DNA of 16,560 bases from JBAWAP01 sp049589355 (lineage in GTDB: Bacteria > Chloroflexota > Anaerolineae > VGOG01): NCBI GenBank assembly GCA_049589355.1, contig JBAWAP010000040.1, positions 1 through 16,560 of the forward strand. Direction: 5' to 3'. A program made the translations under genes and the position numbers. The notes under the pieces are model-generated. The model was given only the letters and a program-made list of their open reading frames with translations. It was not told the DNA's origin and made no database searches. Positions within the stretch are counted from its first letter, which is position 1, and each line of letters begins with the position of its first letter. Below, in pieces: positions 6,103-14,778 of this stretch.

Positions 6103-6810
6103 TCAGCTATCAGTCTTCAGCTTTCGCTGGAAATCGCCAACTACATGGGTTAGAATCTCTCCTAGACTCTCTATCCGCCGGCAGTCGGGGTCGGTGTGCT
6201 CACCTTTTCTGTCTATCAAGAACGAAGCGAACCCCAATTCCTCCGCTGCCAAGACGTTTTCCTCCATGTCGTCTACGAAGAGGGAATCCTTTGCCTCCAC
6301 GCCCAGATCCTCCAGGGCTATCTGGAAGATGCGAGTGTCGGGCTTGCTAACGCCTACCAGAGCGGATATTACCAGGGAATCAAAATAGCCGCTCAGATCC
6401 AACAGATCCAATAGTTCTTTTAGCGAAGGAAAGGCATTGGAGATGAGCCCCAGTTTGTGGCCAGGCTTGAGTAGTTTAAGGACGCTGTGCACTTCCGGAT
6501 ACACTGTGCTCCACTCGGTATAGAATGACCTCTCTTTTAACAATAACCAGAGGCTGTCATCTTCATCAGCTATGTCCAGAGCCTCCATAATGCCTCTGTA
6601 GTACTGGCGCCAGTAGTCAGCTTCCTGTTCCCTTGTGTAGATATAGTCGAAGGTGTGCGATAAGCGTTCCTCCACTTGCGACATAGCATCTTCCAGCGTA
6701 GCTGGTTGAATAGCAAATCCCATGGAGGCCAGGGCGAAGCGGATGCGCTGTCGTCTGGGCGTGATTTGTATTATGGTGCTGCCAGCGTCGAAGAAGATTG
6801 CCTGGTACAA
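6103..6810 (-). CDS. HAD-superfamily hydrolase (subfamily IA) with altered first motif
   Basis: A 235-residue cytoplasmic protein with all four HAD motifs in order: FFDAG (nucleophile Asp8), LISN (Ser124), GVSKPDTRIF (Lys156) and FVDDMEEN (Asp180/Asp181). A helical cap domain lies between motif I and II (about 18-95). These enzymes are phosphatases or dehalogenases working through an aspartyl-phosphate-type intermediate. The usual second Asp of motif I (DxD) is Gly10 here (DAG), which removes the general acid/base; similar variants occur in REG-2/HDHD3-like members. The substrate cannot be predicted. TTG 6810 is the start because AGGAGG at 6816-6821 precedes it by five bases. A GAGTAAC-type repeat (6834-6872) forms part of its leader; no clear promoter is seen, only the terminator of the upstream LCP gene. 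Confidence 0.88.
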   Translation of the reverse strand: MYQAIFFDAGSTIIQITPRRQRIRFALASMGFAIQPATLEDAMSQVEERLSHTFDYIYTREQEADYWRQYYRGIMEALDIADEDDSLWLLLKERSFYTEWSTVYPEVHSVLKLLKPGHKLGLISNAFPSLKELLDLLDLSGYFDSLVISALVGVSKPDTRIFQIALEDLGVEAKDSLFVDDMEENVLAAEELGFASFLIDRKGEHTDPDCRRIESLGEILTHVVGDFQRKLKTDS

Positions 6811-6833
6811 GTTTACCTCCTGTTAGTGGAAAA

Positions 6834-6872
6834 GAGTAACGAGGGAATGAGTAACTCGTAACTCGTTACCTC
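6834..6872. repeat. GAGTAAC-type leader repeat (copy 2)
   Basis: Copies of gagtaac, both direct (6834, 6849) and inverted (around 6855-6869), lie just upstream of the HAD ribosome binding site. GTAACGAG at 6836-6843 can pair with CTCGTTAC at 6862-6869. Related repeats are at 2156-2190 and 16288-16317. Confidence 0.55.
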
Positions 6873-6882
6873 ATGACTCTCT

Positions 6883-6914
6883 AAAGAAAAAGCCCAACGC
6901 CTCGGGCCTTGGGC
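6883..6914 (-). terminator. Rho-independent terminator after the LCP gene
   Basis: On the - strand GCCCAA and TTGGGC (6914-6909 and 6897-6892) close a G/C-rich hairpin that is followed immediately by TTTTTCTTT. It lies about 40 bases after the LCP stop codon. Confidence 0.85.
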
Positions 6915-6953
6915 AAAATCTGGCATAGATTCAGAAACACGGACGGGGGCTCG

Positions 6954-8336
6954 CTAGGGGGCTGTCGGCAGTTGAAAGTCTGCGCCGATGATGAGGCGGA
7001 TGTCAATCTCGCTATACGAGCCAGTAAACGGCTGGATGTTGTTCTCCGGAATATTAAGCACCTGGGCCAGGTATTGGACGGTGTATTCCTTACCCGTGTA
7101 GTCTACAATAATGGTCGTGGGGTAGTCGAAACGTTCGGCGTTGCCAAACTCTACTACCTGGAAGCCCTTTTCTTTCAGGAACGCACTCGTTTGGGCGGCC
7201 AGACTACCAACGGCGGAACCGTTGTGAACAATGATTCTCGCCCCTTCTGCGGTTAGCTTGTCTCTATCTTCGATCTCTTCCTCGGCTTGCGCAGCAGGGG
7301 TGGCGAAAATCTCGTCCACCACGGCGCGGATCTCATCCCGGATGGGGATCAGAACCTGGGCCCCATTGTACGTGGTGGTGGGTATGGTCATGGAGCTATC
7401 AATAACAGCCGTCTTGATGTGTTCGTCGTCTATTTGACTGGCCAATTGAACCAGGCTGACCATCTCTTTGAGCTGGAGGTCTGTCTGGACCGCATCGCCC
7501 ACAGTCTTCAGCAGTTCAGGCAATTTGGGCAGCAACTGGGGCAAAAGATCAAAGCGCAGAACTTTGTCGCGCACAGTCATGATGACCTGTTGCTGGCGCC
7601 GGAGCCGGTCGAAGTCGCTGCCGCTGTGACGGGTGCGAGCGTATTTGAGGGCGAGCTCACCGTCCATGTGCTGGGAGCCTGCCGGGATATAGAGGGGATC
7701 GAAGCCATACGCTTCATCAGGATATTCGGGATCGTAGATCTCTTCCTCTACGTAGATGTCTATCCCGCCTATGGTGTCTATGACCTCTACAAAGCCATTG
7801 AAGTTGACACGGACGTAATAGTGGATAGGTATTCCCAGGTTATACTGCACTGTTTTAATAGCCAAGGCAGGCCCGCCACCTGGGTATTCCTTTAAGTCGC
7901 CGGTATAATGAGCCGTGTTAATGCGATTCTCGTCGTAGCCGGGGATGGACACCCACAAGTCGCGAGGGATGGAAAGCATGCCCGCTGTATTGTTCTCGGG
8001 GTCAATGGTCAGCACGATCATGGTGTCGGTGCGCCAGGGGCCATACTGGCCCTCTCGCTGATCAATGCCCAAGAGGAGAATATTCACCCGCTCTTTCTTC
8101 TCCCAGTTAGGCAAGGGTCCCCCGCCGATGCTGATATTGCTTTGTCTCTCTTGGCCAGGGATGGGGGGCAAGTTCACATTTGGCAATGGGGAAAGCTGAG
8201 CATGCGCTACGAGGTCTCTTACGGCGATGTAAAAGAGGTAGCCGAAGTAGAGCCCGCCTATTATGAGGATCACGGAGAGCGTGCCAAGCAACAGCCTAGA
8301 CCAGGAGGAACGGTGGTTACTTGACTTACGGCTCAT
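6954..8336 (-). CDS. LytR-CpsA-Psr (LCP) family glycopolymer transferase with LytR_C domain
   Basis: The 460-residue protein has a basic cytoplasmic N-terminus, one membrane helix (about 14-37), an extracellular LCP domain (about 84-260) and a C-terminal LytR_C domain (about 365-452, EGARIIVHNGSAVGSLAAQ). LCP signatures are NILLLGID (85-92), WRTDTM (101-106), SIPRDLWV (122-129) and YARTRHSGSDFDRLRRQQQV (231-250), whose Arg and Asp residues bind the polyprenyl-pyrophosphate substrate in known structures. LCP enzymes attach lipid-linked glycopolymers to the cell wall or to surface proteins. ATG 8336 has GGAGG at 8343-8347 six bases upstream. A promoter at 8426-8454 and a terminator at 6883-6914 make it an independent unit. 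In an organism with an unusual envelope the acceptor may not be peptidoglycan. Confidence 0.93.
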   Translation of the reverse strand: MSRKSSNHRSSWSRLLLGTLSVILIIGGLYFGYLFYIAVRDLVAHAQLSPLPNVNLPPIPGQERQSNISIGGGPLPNWEKKERVNILLLGIDQREGQYGPWRTDTMIVLTIDPENNTAGMLSIPRDLWVSIPGYDENRINTAHYTGDLKEYPGGGPALAIKTVQYNLGIPIHYYVRVNFNGFVEVIDTIGGIDIYVEEEIYDPEYPDEAYGFDPLYIPAGSQHMDGELALKYARTRHSGSDFDRLRRQQQVIMTVRDKVLRFDLLPQLLPKLPELLKTVGDAVQTDLQLKEMVSLVQLASQIDDEHIKTAVIDSSMTIPTTTYNGAQVLIPIRDEIRAVVDEIFATPAAQAEEEIEDRDKLTAEGARIIVHNGSAVGSLAAQTSAFLKEKGFQVVEFGNAERFDYPTTIIVDYTGKEYTVQYLAQVLNIPENNIQPFTGSYSEIDIRLIIGADFQLPTAP

Positions 8337-8425
8337 GTATTGCCTCCACGTAAAGCGAGAGCGCTGTCAAATCTCAAGAACCGGCCCCTCTCCGTGGCTT
8401 CGGAAAGAGGCGTATATCGGCATTT

Positions 8426-8454
8426 ATTATAGCACATTTCTCTAGACAGGGCAA
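8426..8454 (-). promoter_or_regulatory. Sigma-70 promoter of the LCP gene
   Basis: On the - strand TTGCCC (8454-8449), a 17-base spacer and TATAAT (8431-8426). The -10 box lies about 90 bases upstream of ATG 8336. Confidence 0.75.
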
Positions 8455-8471
8455 AAAAGGAAGCGTCACAA

Positions 8472-8508
8472 CATGGGGAGGCCCCCGGGTGTAGGCCAAG
8501 ACCCCATG
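8472..8508 (-). terminator. Possible terminator hairpin after the phosphatase-like gene
   Basis: CATGGGG and CCCCATG (8472-8478, 8502-8508) with further G/C pairing inside can form a hairpin 27 bases after the stop of the 700-residue gene. The nearest T-run on the - strand is at 8459-8454, some 12 bases beyond the stem, so it is a weak candidate. Confidence 0.35.
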
Positions 8509-8534
8509 CTTGCTCACTTCCCCACGGGCTCTTC

Positions 8535-10637
8535 CTACTCCGAAGGGATATTGGTTACATAAAGTTTGTTGCCGCTGACAAAGTAGAGCCGATGATACGT
8601 TTCGCCCGCAAAGAGACCCTTCAATTGATCTAGTGCCTCGCCTTCGCCAACTTTGAATTGGCGTAGGAAGCGCCCCTCTTTTGTGAGCTGCACAATGCGT
8701 TTGTTGCCCGCGTCCGCTACGTAGAGGAACTCCGCCTCTTCGCTGGTGAAGAGGGCGGTGGGATTTCGCAAGGGCTCGTAGAGCCCCACTAGCTCGAAGG
8801 GTGCTGGCTGGCCGCCGAGGAACTTCAGGATCCGCCCATCGGCGTAGAGGATGTAGACTTGGCCGTCTATGGCCATGTCCACTGCCCCTGCCAGGTCTAC
8901 CTCTCCGGGGGTGGGGAAGTAATGCTCAGGCAAACCATCATAATCGGGTTCGTAGCGCAGGAGCTGGTTCAAACTCGAATCCAGCAGATAGAAGTTGCCT
9001 TCATAACTTCCCGCTATTTGTGGTTGGACCCAACTGTCGCTTCCGCCGGTAGGCAGCACACTTATACCCCTGATGGGGTCATATTCCAGTAGCGAGCCCC
9101 CACTCTCCAGCACAAGGAGGTTGCCATTCAGCCGCCCGCCCTTGGCCTCCACCCAGACCATGTCCACCAGCTCACCCACCACGATGGGGTCCCGCTGATC
9201 ACCCTTGCGCAGGAGCACGGGCTCGACTTCCAGCGCCTGCAGCGCCTGCAGGGTGTCGTCGAGGAGGTGCTTGTAGACTCGATCGAGGCCCTTGTCCAGG
9301 ACATAGAGGTCTATGCCATTGATGATCACTCGGCCGGGGTCGCTGCCTGGCTCGCTGTATTCCCATAGAGGGCTTATCCAATGGAGCTCGATCACTCTAT
9401 CAATCACCTTCAGTCTGTTCACGGTCTCCTCTCGCAGGTCAGGCAGCGGAGGCTTGCCAGGCTTCAGCTTCTCAGCTTCGGCTAGAGAGTCCAGGGCTTC
9501 CAGCAAGCGGCCTCTCGCTGTGGCTTCATCCACCTGTTCGGCCAGAGCCATCTGCTGCTGGGCCTGGCCCACAAGCTCCTCAAAGCGAGCTTGCCTGGCT
9601 GTCCCCTGCCGCCAATAGACAGCGATCACTAAAACGACGACGATGACGGGAATGGCGATGGCAACGCCCATCCATAGGTTTTTGTGCCCTTCGGCTGCCC
9701 GATCCGGTTGGCGTGGCCGTATGATGCGCTCGCTAGGAGCTGGGCCCTCCTTTACTTTGGCTGGGCCCGGTACAGGCTCGGGCAGGAGCCTTCTCAGGAA
9801 GTTACCCGTTCCTCTAAAGGTGCTCGCCAGCAGCGACGCCATCCTGCGCCCCAGGCTACCCCAGTCAGGGCGGGGCAGGCGCTCCTTTGCTGCCGCTTTG
9901 AGCTCAGCCATAGCCGGCCGTCTCGTGACTGCGCTCTTGACCCTGGGCCTTTCCCCTGCTGGGACAACGCGGATGACCATGGCAGAGGTGTCTCCCCCGC
10001 CAGCTAACTCCTCTAAATCGGCCAGGGCCAGCTCTACATCTTGCTCGACGATGGCCTGGGCAGTTTGCTCTGGACTGACTTGTTGAGCCAGGGAGCTATT
10101 CGCCAGGAGGATGACGTCTCCAGCCCCCACCTTACGATAGTAAAAGCGGACTGGCACTTCTCTCTTAAAGCCCAGAGGGGTTGCCTCTTCAGCGGTTAGC
10201 TCGCTTTCCGGGAAGCTCGTCAACTCTCCCTGACATGACACGTACACTGTGGTTCGCCCAGCTTGAGTGATGTAGACGTTTCCCTCCCTGAGCACGGCGC
10301 AGGTGACGCCCCCAGTTCGTTGCTCATGGGGAAGCGAGCTGAGATTCTCCTGCAACAGAAAGGAATTAGCAGCTCTTATGGCTTGGCGCAGCTTGGCAGT
10401 GATGCTGCCTCGGGCTCGAAAGTACTCTTCGCTGATGGTCCTGGTCAACTCGCGATAGATCTCGTCTCGACCCAGGGGATCGCCTGTCACCTCAAGCATG
10501 ATGTACAGGCTTCCCTCCCTGGGCTTCCGGAGGATAGCACGAGCTGGCTCAATCGCGGCCATGTTCGTGGCCTGTTCCTGCCTGACCCCGGCGACGACGC
10601 TGAGTTGGCCCACAATGGTCTCTAGCTTTCGACTCAT
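8535..10637 (-). CDS. PP2C-like (probably inactive) domain - membrane helix - beta-propeller fusion
   Basis: The 700-residue product has three parts. Residues 1-225 follow the PP2C phosphatase fold pattern: a GGVTCAVLREGNVYITQAGRT stretch (in parts, about 109-129) stands where PP2Cs have GTT..GDSR, and GGDTSAMVIRV (213-223) matches the DNxT end strand. The metal-binding DGxGG and GDSR aspartates are not found, so it is probably a pseudophosphatase. After a Pro/Arg-rich linker comes one membrane helix (321-342). The outside part has a helical spacer (345-415) and a repeat-rich beta region (about 440-697, GNLYV-, DSSLNQLLRYEPD- and DAGNKRIVQL-like blades) typical of NHL/SMP-30-type propellers. 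A transmembrane sensor linking a surface ligand or polymer to an internal domain is plausible, but is inference. GGAGG seven bases upstream supports ATG 10637. It lies next to the LCP gene, hinting at an envelope role. Confidence 0.8.
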   Translation of the reverse strand: MSRKLETIVGQLSVVAGVRQEQATNMAAIEPARAILRKPREGSLYIMLEVTGDPLGRDEIYRELTRTISEEYFRARGSITAKLRQAIRAANSFLLQENLSSLPHEQRTGGVTCAVLREGNVYITQAGRTTVYVSCQGELTSFPESELTAEEATPLGFKREVPVRFYYRKVGAGDVILLANSSLAQQVSPEQTAQAIVEQDVELALADLEELAGGGDTSAMVIRVVPAGERPRVKSAVTRRPAMAELKAAAKERLPRPDWGSLGRRMASLLASTFRGTGNFLRRLLPEPVPGPAKVKEGPAPSERIIRPRQPDRAAEGHKNLWMGVAIAIPVIVVVLVIAVYWRQGTARQARFEELVGQAQQQMALAEQVDEATARGRLLEALDSLAEAEKLKPGKPPLPDLREETVNRLKVIDRVIELHWISPLWEYSEPGSDPGRVIINGIDLYVLDKGLDRVYKHLLDDTLQALQALEVEPVLLRKGDQRDPIVVGELVDMVWVEAKGGRLNGNLLVLESGGSLLEYDPIRGISVLPTGGSDSWVQPQIAGSYEGNFYLLDSSLNQLLRYEPDYDGLPEHYFPTPGEVDLAGAVDMAIDGQVYILYADGRILKFLGGQPAPFELVGLYEPLRNPTALFTSEEAEFLYVADAGNKRIVQLTKEGRFLRQFKVGEGEALDQLKGLFAGETYHRLYFVSGNKLYVTNIPSE

Positions 10638-10660
10638 GGTCGGGCCTCCGTTTTGAGTTA

Positions 10661-10737
10661 GCGATTGAAATCGCCTCTAATGGGCTTGCAGCCGAGCGTC
10701 CACCTAGGTGGACGCACCTGTCCACGCAGGTGGACAG
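10661..10737. repeat. Cluster of three palindromes (REP-like)
   Basis: Three inverted repeats in 77 bases: GCGATT-GA-AATCGC (10661-10674), the perfect 20-base palindrome GCGTCCACCTAGGTGGACGC (10696-10715) and CTGTCCAC-gcag-GTGGACAG (10718-10737). The last two share GTCCACC/GGTGGAC and are related. They lie between sbcD and the phosphatase-like gene in a - strand transcript and could fold in the RNA. No T-run follows. Confidence 0.75.
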
Positions 10738-10777
10738 CCAGCTTTAGCTCTTCAGGCGCGGTTTCAACTAGCTTTGT

Positions 10778-10798
10778 ACTTTGAACTTTGAACTTTGA
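10778..10798. repeat. Three tandem 7-bp repeats (ACTTTGA)
   Basis: ACTTTGA is repeated exactly three times just after the sbcD stop codon, with a degenerate fourth unit on the left (gctttgt). Confidence 0.7.
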
Positions 10799-10801
10799 GC
10801 T

Positions 10802-12028
10802 TCAAGATCCCTCTTCTAGCTCCCGAAATATCTCCTCGGCGTGCTTCAAGAGCAATTGGGTGCGTTCGGGAGGTGTCTGCTTCACCTGGAAGTACCGCTC
10901 GAGCATTTGGCGGGGGGTCATTTCTTCGATGGGCTGATCGCCCAGGCGCAGCCGTACCTTGCGCTCTACGTCCTTGACGATGGCCGCGATGTGGAAGGCT
11001 CCCGCCAGAGCACGGCGGATTTCGTCCTCATTGATGAGAGGTTCCTTTTCAGCGACTGTGTGGATGATGATCCGCACCACGGTGTCCTCGATCTCGTGGG
11101 CTGCGATGGCCGCCAGTATCTCGGTGGTGGGATCGTCGCCCTGGACATCTACCTCGATGGTGACGAAAGGACGGGCGTCTGTCTTTACGAACCGGTAACT
11201 GGCCCGCCCTCGCTCTAGCTCGGCCACCACGAAGCCCTTGTCCTCCTGCTCCTCGCCGAAGTCTATGCGCTCAATGCTGCCAGCGTAGACCACAGGAGGC
11301 TCCTCATTCAAAACCTGGTGTTTGTGGATGTGGCCCAGGGCTACGTAGTCGAAGGCCGGGTTCTTCGCCAGGCTGGGTGGCAAGATAACTTCCTGACCCA
11401 GCATGACGCTCCGCTCTGAGCCATAGACGGCTCCCTGGACGGTGGCATGAGCGGCCAAAATCGTGGGCAAGGCCGGATCCAGTTGACTGATCAAGCCGTC
11501 GGGCCCCTCGACGATGTTGGTTATCCTAGCTAGAATAAGCTGGTTGATTTCCTCCAGGCTTTTGTTCTTATACTCGTCGCGGGCCAGAAGAGCGCTGCGG
11601 CTGACCCAGGGCAGGGCTACGATTTGAACGGGGCCGTCCTTGGTCTCGATGCGGATTACCTCTGGCTTTTTGGCTACGTGAACGTTTTCCACCTCCAGGG
11701 TAGCGAAGATCTCCACGGTGTTGGCCCGGTTTGCGGCACTGGGGGTGTCGTGGTTGCCCGCTACCAGCACGATAGGGATGCCCGCCGCCGAGAGGCGCCG
11801 GATGCGCCTGGCGAATTCCCGTTGGTAAGTGGGGTTAGGATCGCGGGTTTTGTAGGCATCGCCAGCGAAGATCACCAGGCTGATATCGTTTTCTAGAGCA
11901 TAATCCACCACCTGGTCGTAGGCGCGCAGAAAGTCCATCAGGCGGGTGCTGAGCCCTGTCGCGGGATCCATCCGCCCGTAGTTCTCCATCCCCAGATGGA
12001 GGTCAGCAAAATGGAGTAGTTTTATCAA
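10802..12028 (-). CDS. sbcD: SbcD/Mre11-type DNA exonuclease subunit
   Basis: A 408-residue calcineurin-like phosphoesterase with all metal-site motifs of SbcD/Mre11: DLHLG (Asp9, His11), GD (Asp57), GNHD (His93), AAHAT (His194) and GHIHKH (His233, His235). A capping and Rad50/SbcC-binding region follows (about 285-400). SbcD with the ATPase SbcC opens hairpins and processes DNA ends. No sbcC is adjacent: downstream are palindromes and the phosphatase-like gene. The start is TTG 12028, with AGGTG five bases upstream and family similarity beginning at once (IKLLHFADLHLG). The remains of a vapC gene end 12 bases upstream, so sbcD is at the end of the xpt-guaA gene string. Palindromic repeats sit directly downstream, but any functional link is speculation. 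Confidence 0.92.
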   Translation of the reverse strand: MIKLLHFADLHLGMENYGRMDPATGLSTRLMDFLRAYDQVVDYALENDISLVIFAGDAYKTRDPNPTYQREFARRIRRLSAAGIPIVLVAGNHDTPSAANRANTVEIFATLEVENVHVAKKPEVIRIETKDGPVQIVALPWVSRSALLARDEYKNKSLEEINQLILARITNIVEGPDGLISQLDPALPTILAAHATVQGAVYGSERSVMLGQEVILPPSLAKNPAFDYVALGHIHKHQVLNEEPPVVYAGSIERIDFGEEQEDKGFVVAELERGRASYRFVKTDARPFVTIEVDVQGDDPTTEILAAIAAHEIEDTVVRIIIHTVAEKEPLINEDEIRRALAGAFHIAAIVKDVERKVRLRLGDQPIEEMTPRQMLERYFQVKQTPPERTQLLLKHAEEIFRELEEGS

Positions 12029-12040
12029 GGGAACACCTCA

Positions 12041-12473
12041 CTACCAAACGATTTCCACGATGCCTGATGCGGTTATTTCCCTAGGCTGCTTTTAACACGT
12101 GAAGATCAAGGGCAGCGATTTCGTAGTTGTCGCCTTCTTCTATCCTCGATAGCACATCTTGGAAGGGCGCTGGCGTTCTACCTGCCTCTGAAACATATAG
12201 GATTTCACCAAGGACAATGGTCGGCACGATGATGACCTCCTTACCTGCTGCAGAGCCCCTGAAAATCTCCAGGGCTTTTGGGCTGAGGCGAGGATCGCGT
12301 GTGAAATGCCAAATCAGTGGATGTGCGTCAGTTACGTAAGGCATGGATAACTGCTCAGCCAAGCCTTGCGAAGGTTGCAAACATGCTTGCAGGTGTACGC
12401 AGTTTTGCTCACCAGGCACGTTTCCAGGTGAATTCGCCTTCAAACCTTCGCAAGGCTGAGCAGTTACAGGCAT
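12041..12473 (-). pseudogene. Broken VapC-type PIN toxin: element insertion plus internal deletion
   Basis: The original protein starts MPYVTDAHPLIWHFTRD (ATG 12344), typical of VapC PIN ribonucleases, with the first catalytic Asp in VTDAH and the Glu in IVLGEILY. An IS66-type MITE (12347-12467) inserted exactly at the start and duplicated CCATGCCT, so an upstream ATG at 12473 remains two bases after the antitoxin stop and reads in frame through the element, adding 43 codons. Translation stops at TAG 12081 after LDLHVLKAA. Beyond it, in another frame, 12079-12041 encodes EITASGIVEIVW and a stop, the usual end of this subfamily. About 30 residues between, including the region with the third catalytic Asp (HDRIIVATA in relatives) and the ITKD strand, are deleted. 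The toxin should be inactive. It belongs with the antitoxin gene at 12476-12712. Confidence 0.85.
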
Positions 12474-12475
12474 GG
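12339..12475. mobile_element. IS66-type MITE (121 bp) with 8-bp target duplication, copy B
   Basis: The element spans 12347-12467 and is flanked by exact AGGCATGG duplications (12339-12346, 12468-12475). Left end ATAACTGCTCAGCC; right end, reverse complement, GTAACTGCTCAGCC: 13 of 14 match, and both also match copy A at 1874-1996. Inside, TTGCGAAGGTT follows the terminus on both sides, offset by five bases. The rest of the interior is unlike copy A. No transposase is encoded. The insertion point is the start codon of the vapC-type gene. Confidence 0.88.
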
Positions 12476-12712
12476 TTAGTAATCCCTGTCTTCGTACTGG
12501 TAAGCAAACATCGAGCGTTTAGCGGCCTCAATGTCCTCGTCAGTGATGTTTGCGCCAGCCCATATTCCCTCCAGAGAAACAGGATGGCGGCAAATCCTTT
12601 CCGCTGGCGGCTTTGCGGTCAAGAAGAGCATTCTCAGCTCTCGAATGCTCTTCTCTAAATCGAGTAGCTTGCTGTAAATATCGTAGCTACTGATGGTTTC
12701 TGTTTGTGTCAT
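12476..12712 (-). CDS. VapB-type antitoxin, now paired with a broken toxin
   Basis: A 78-residue protein located directly upstream of the PIN toxin gene, with two bases between stop and start. The C-terminal part (HPVSLEGIWAGANITDEDIEAAKRSMF, in parts, about 43-69) resembles the toxin-binding tail of VapB-like antitoxins in which an SL-G-W/L segment is followed by an ITEEDI-AKRSLF helix. The N-terminal half (SKLLDLEKSIRELRMLFLTA) is a leucine-containing helix and could dimerise. ATG 12712 has a purine-rich GGAGGGG, but 13 bases away, longer than usual. Since its toxin has lost a catalytic block, the gene is either a relic or kept as an antitoxin against related toxins elsewhere. The family is inferred from context and a short motif. 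Confidence 0.75.
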   Translation of the reverse strand: MTQTETISSYDIYSKLLDLEKSIRELRMLFLTAKPPAERICRHPVSLEGIWAGANITDEDIEAAKRSMFAYQYEDRDY

Positions 12713-12776
12713 GACAATTAACTTTCCCCTCCTTTCATTTCATTAGGGCAACTTGTTAGCCGAGGTGGCCAATGTC

Positions 12777-14304
<1,528 letters not shown>

Positions 14305-14315
<11 letters not shown>

Positions 14316-14778
14316 TGGGGTTCTCCGTAGGCAGGCCCTCTTTTCGTGACGCCGTGCAGAGCACATCGTCGGCGGAGATGAAGGTGAGGGGCAAGAGACT
14401 ATCTTCGACCAGGGCACGATTGAAAATGAGTGCGATGGCCAAATGCACTGCATCGTAACCACGCAAGGGATGGCGCTGGGTGAGTTCAATGGCGAGCTTG
14501 ATAATTGTAGAATCCATCTGCAGTACATGATACCGCCGAGCACAATGGCGCAAGAAGGTAACAAGGCCTATCCTTTGCTGAGCGGCTGAGATTTCGTTCA
14601 TTCTTCGTCGCTTAGCCAAAGCGGCCGCCACTTCCACCTCGCCGATTTCAGCGATGGCGATCAAATTCTGCGGCTTCCCGTCCATTTTTGCTTCGATGAG
14701 CGAGGATACCCATTCGCTTCCACGCTCGGGGATATAGTGCTTCACCATCGCACTGCTGTCGAAGTAGTAGGTACCCAC
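14305..14778 (-). CDS. VapC-type PIN-domain ribonuclease toxin
   Basis: A 157-residue PIN protein. Acidic residues expected of the metal site are Asp7 (YYFDSSAMVK), Glu44 or Glu47 (AIAEIGEVEV), Asp109 (RGYDAVHLA) and Asp137/138 (FISADD), so it looks intact. VapC toxins cleave tRNA, rRNA or mRNA and are held in check by VapB. The start is GTG 14778, directly after the TAA of the antitoxin gene, as expected for translational coupling. The 3' end overlaps guaA by 11 bases, which ties expression of an essential purine gene to that of a toxin gene. A few extra residues at the end (KEGLPTENPNDY) are dictated by this overlap. Confidence 0.88.

Noticed and set aside
14316..14564. N-terminal extension of guaA
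   Set aside because: The extra codons are antisense to the vapC gene, show no GuaA similarity, and ATG 14315 has a ribosome binding site and gives the normal length.
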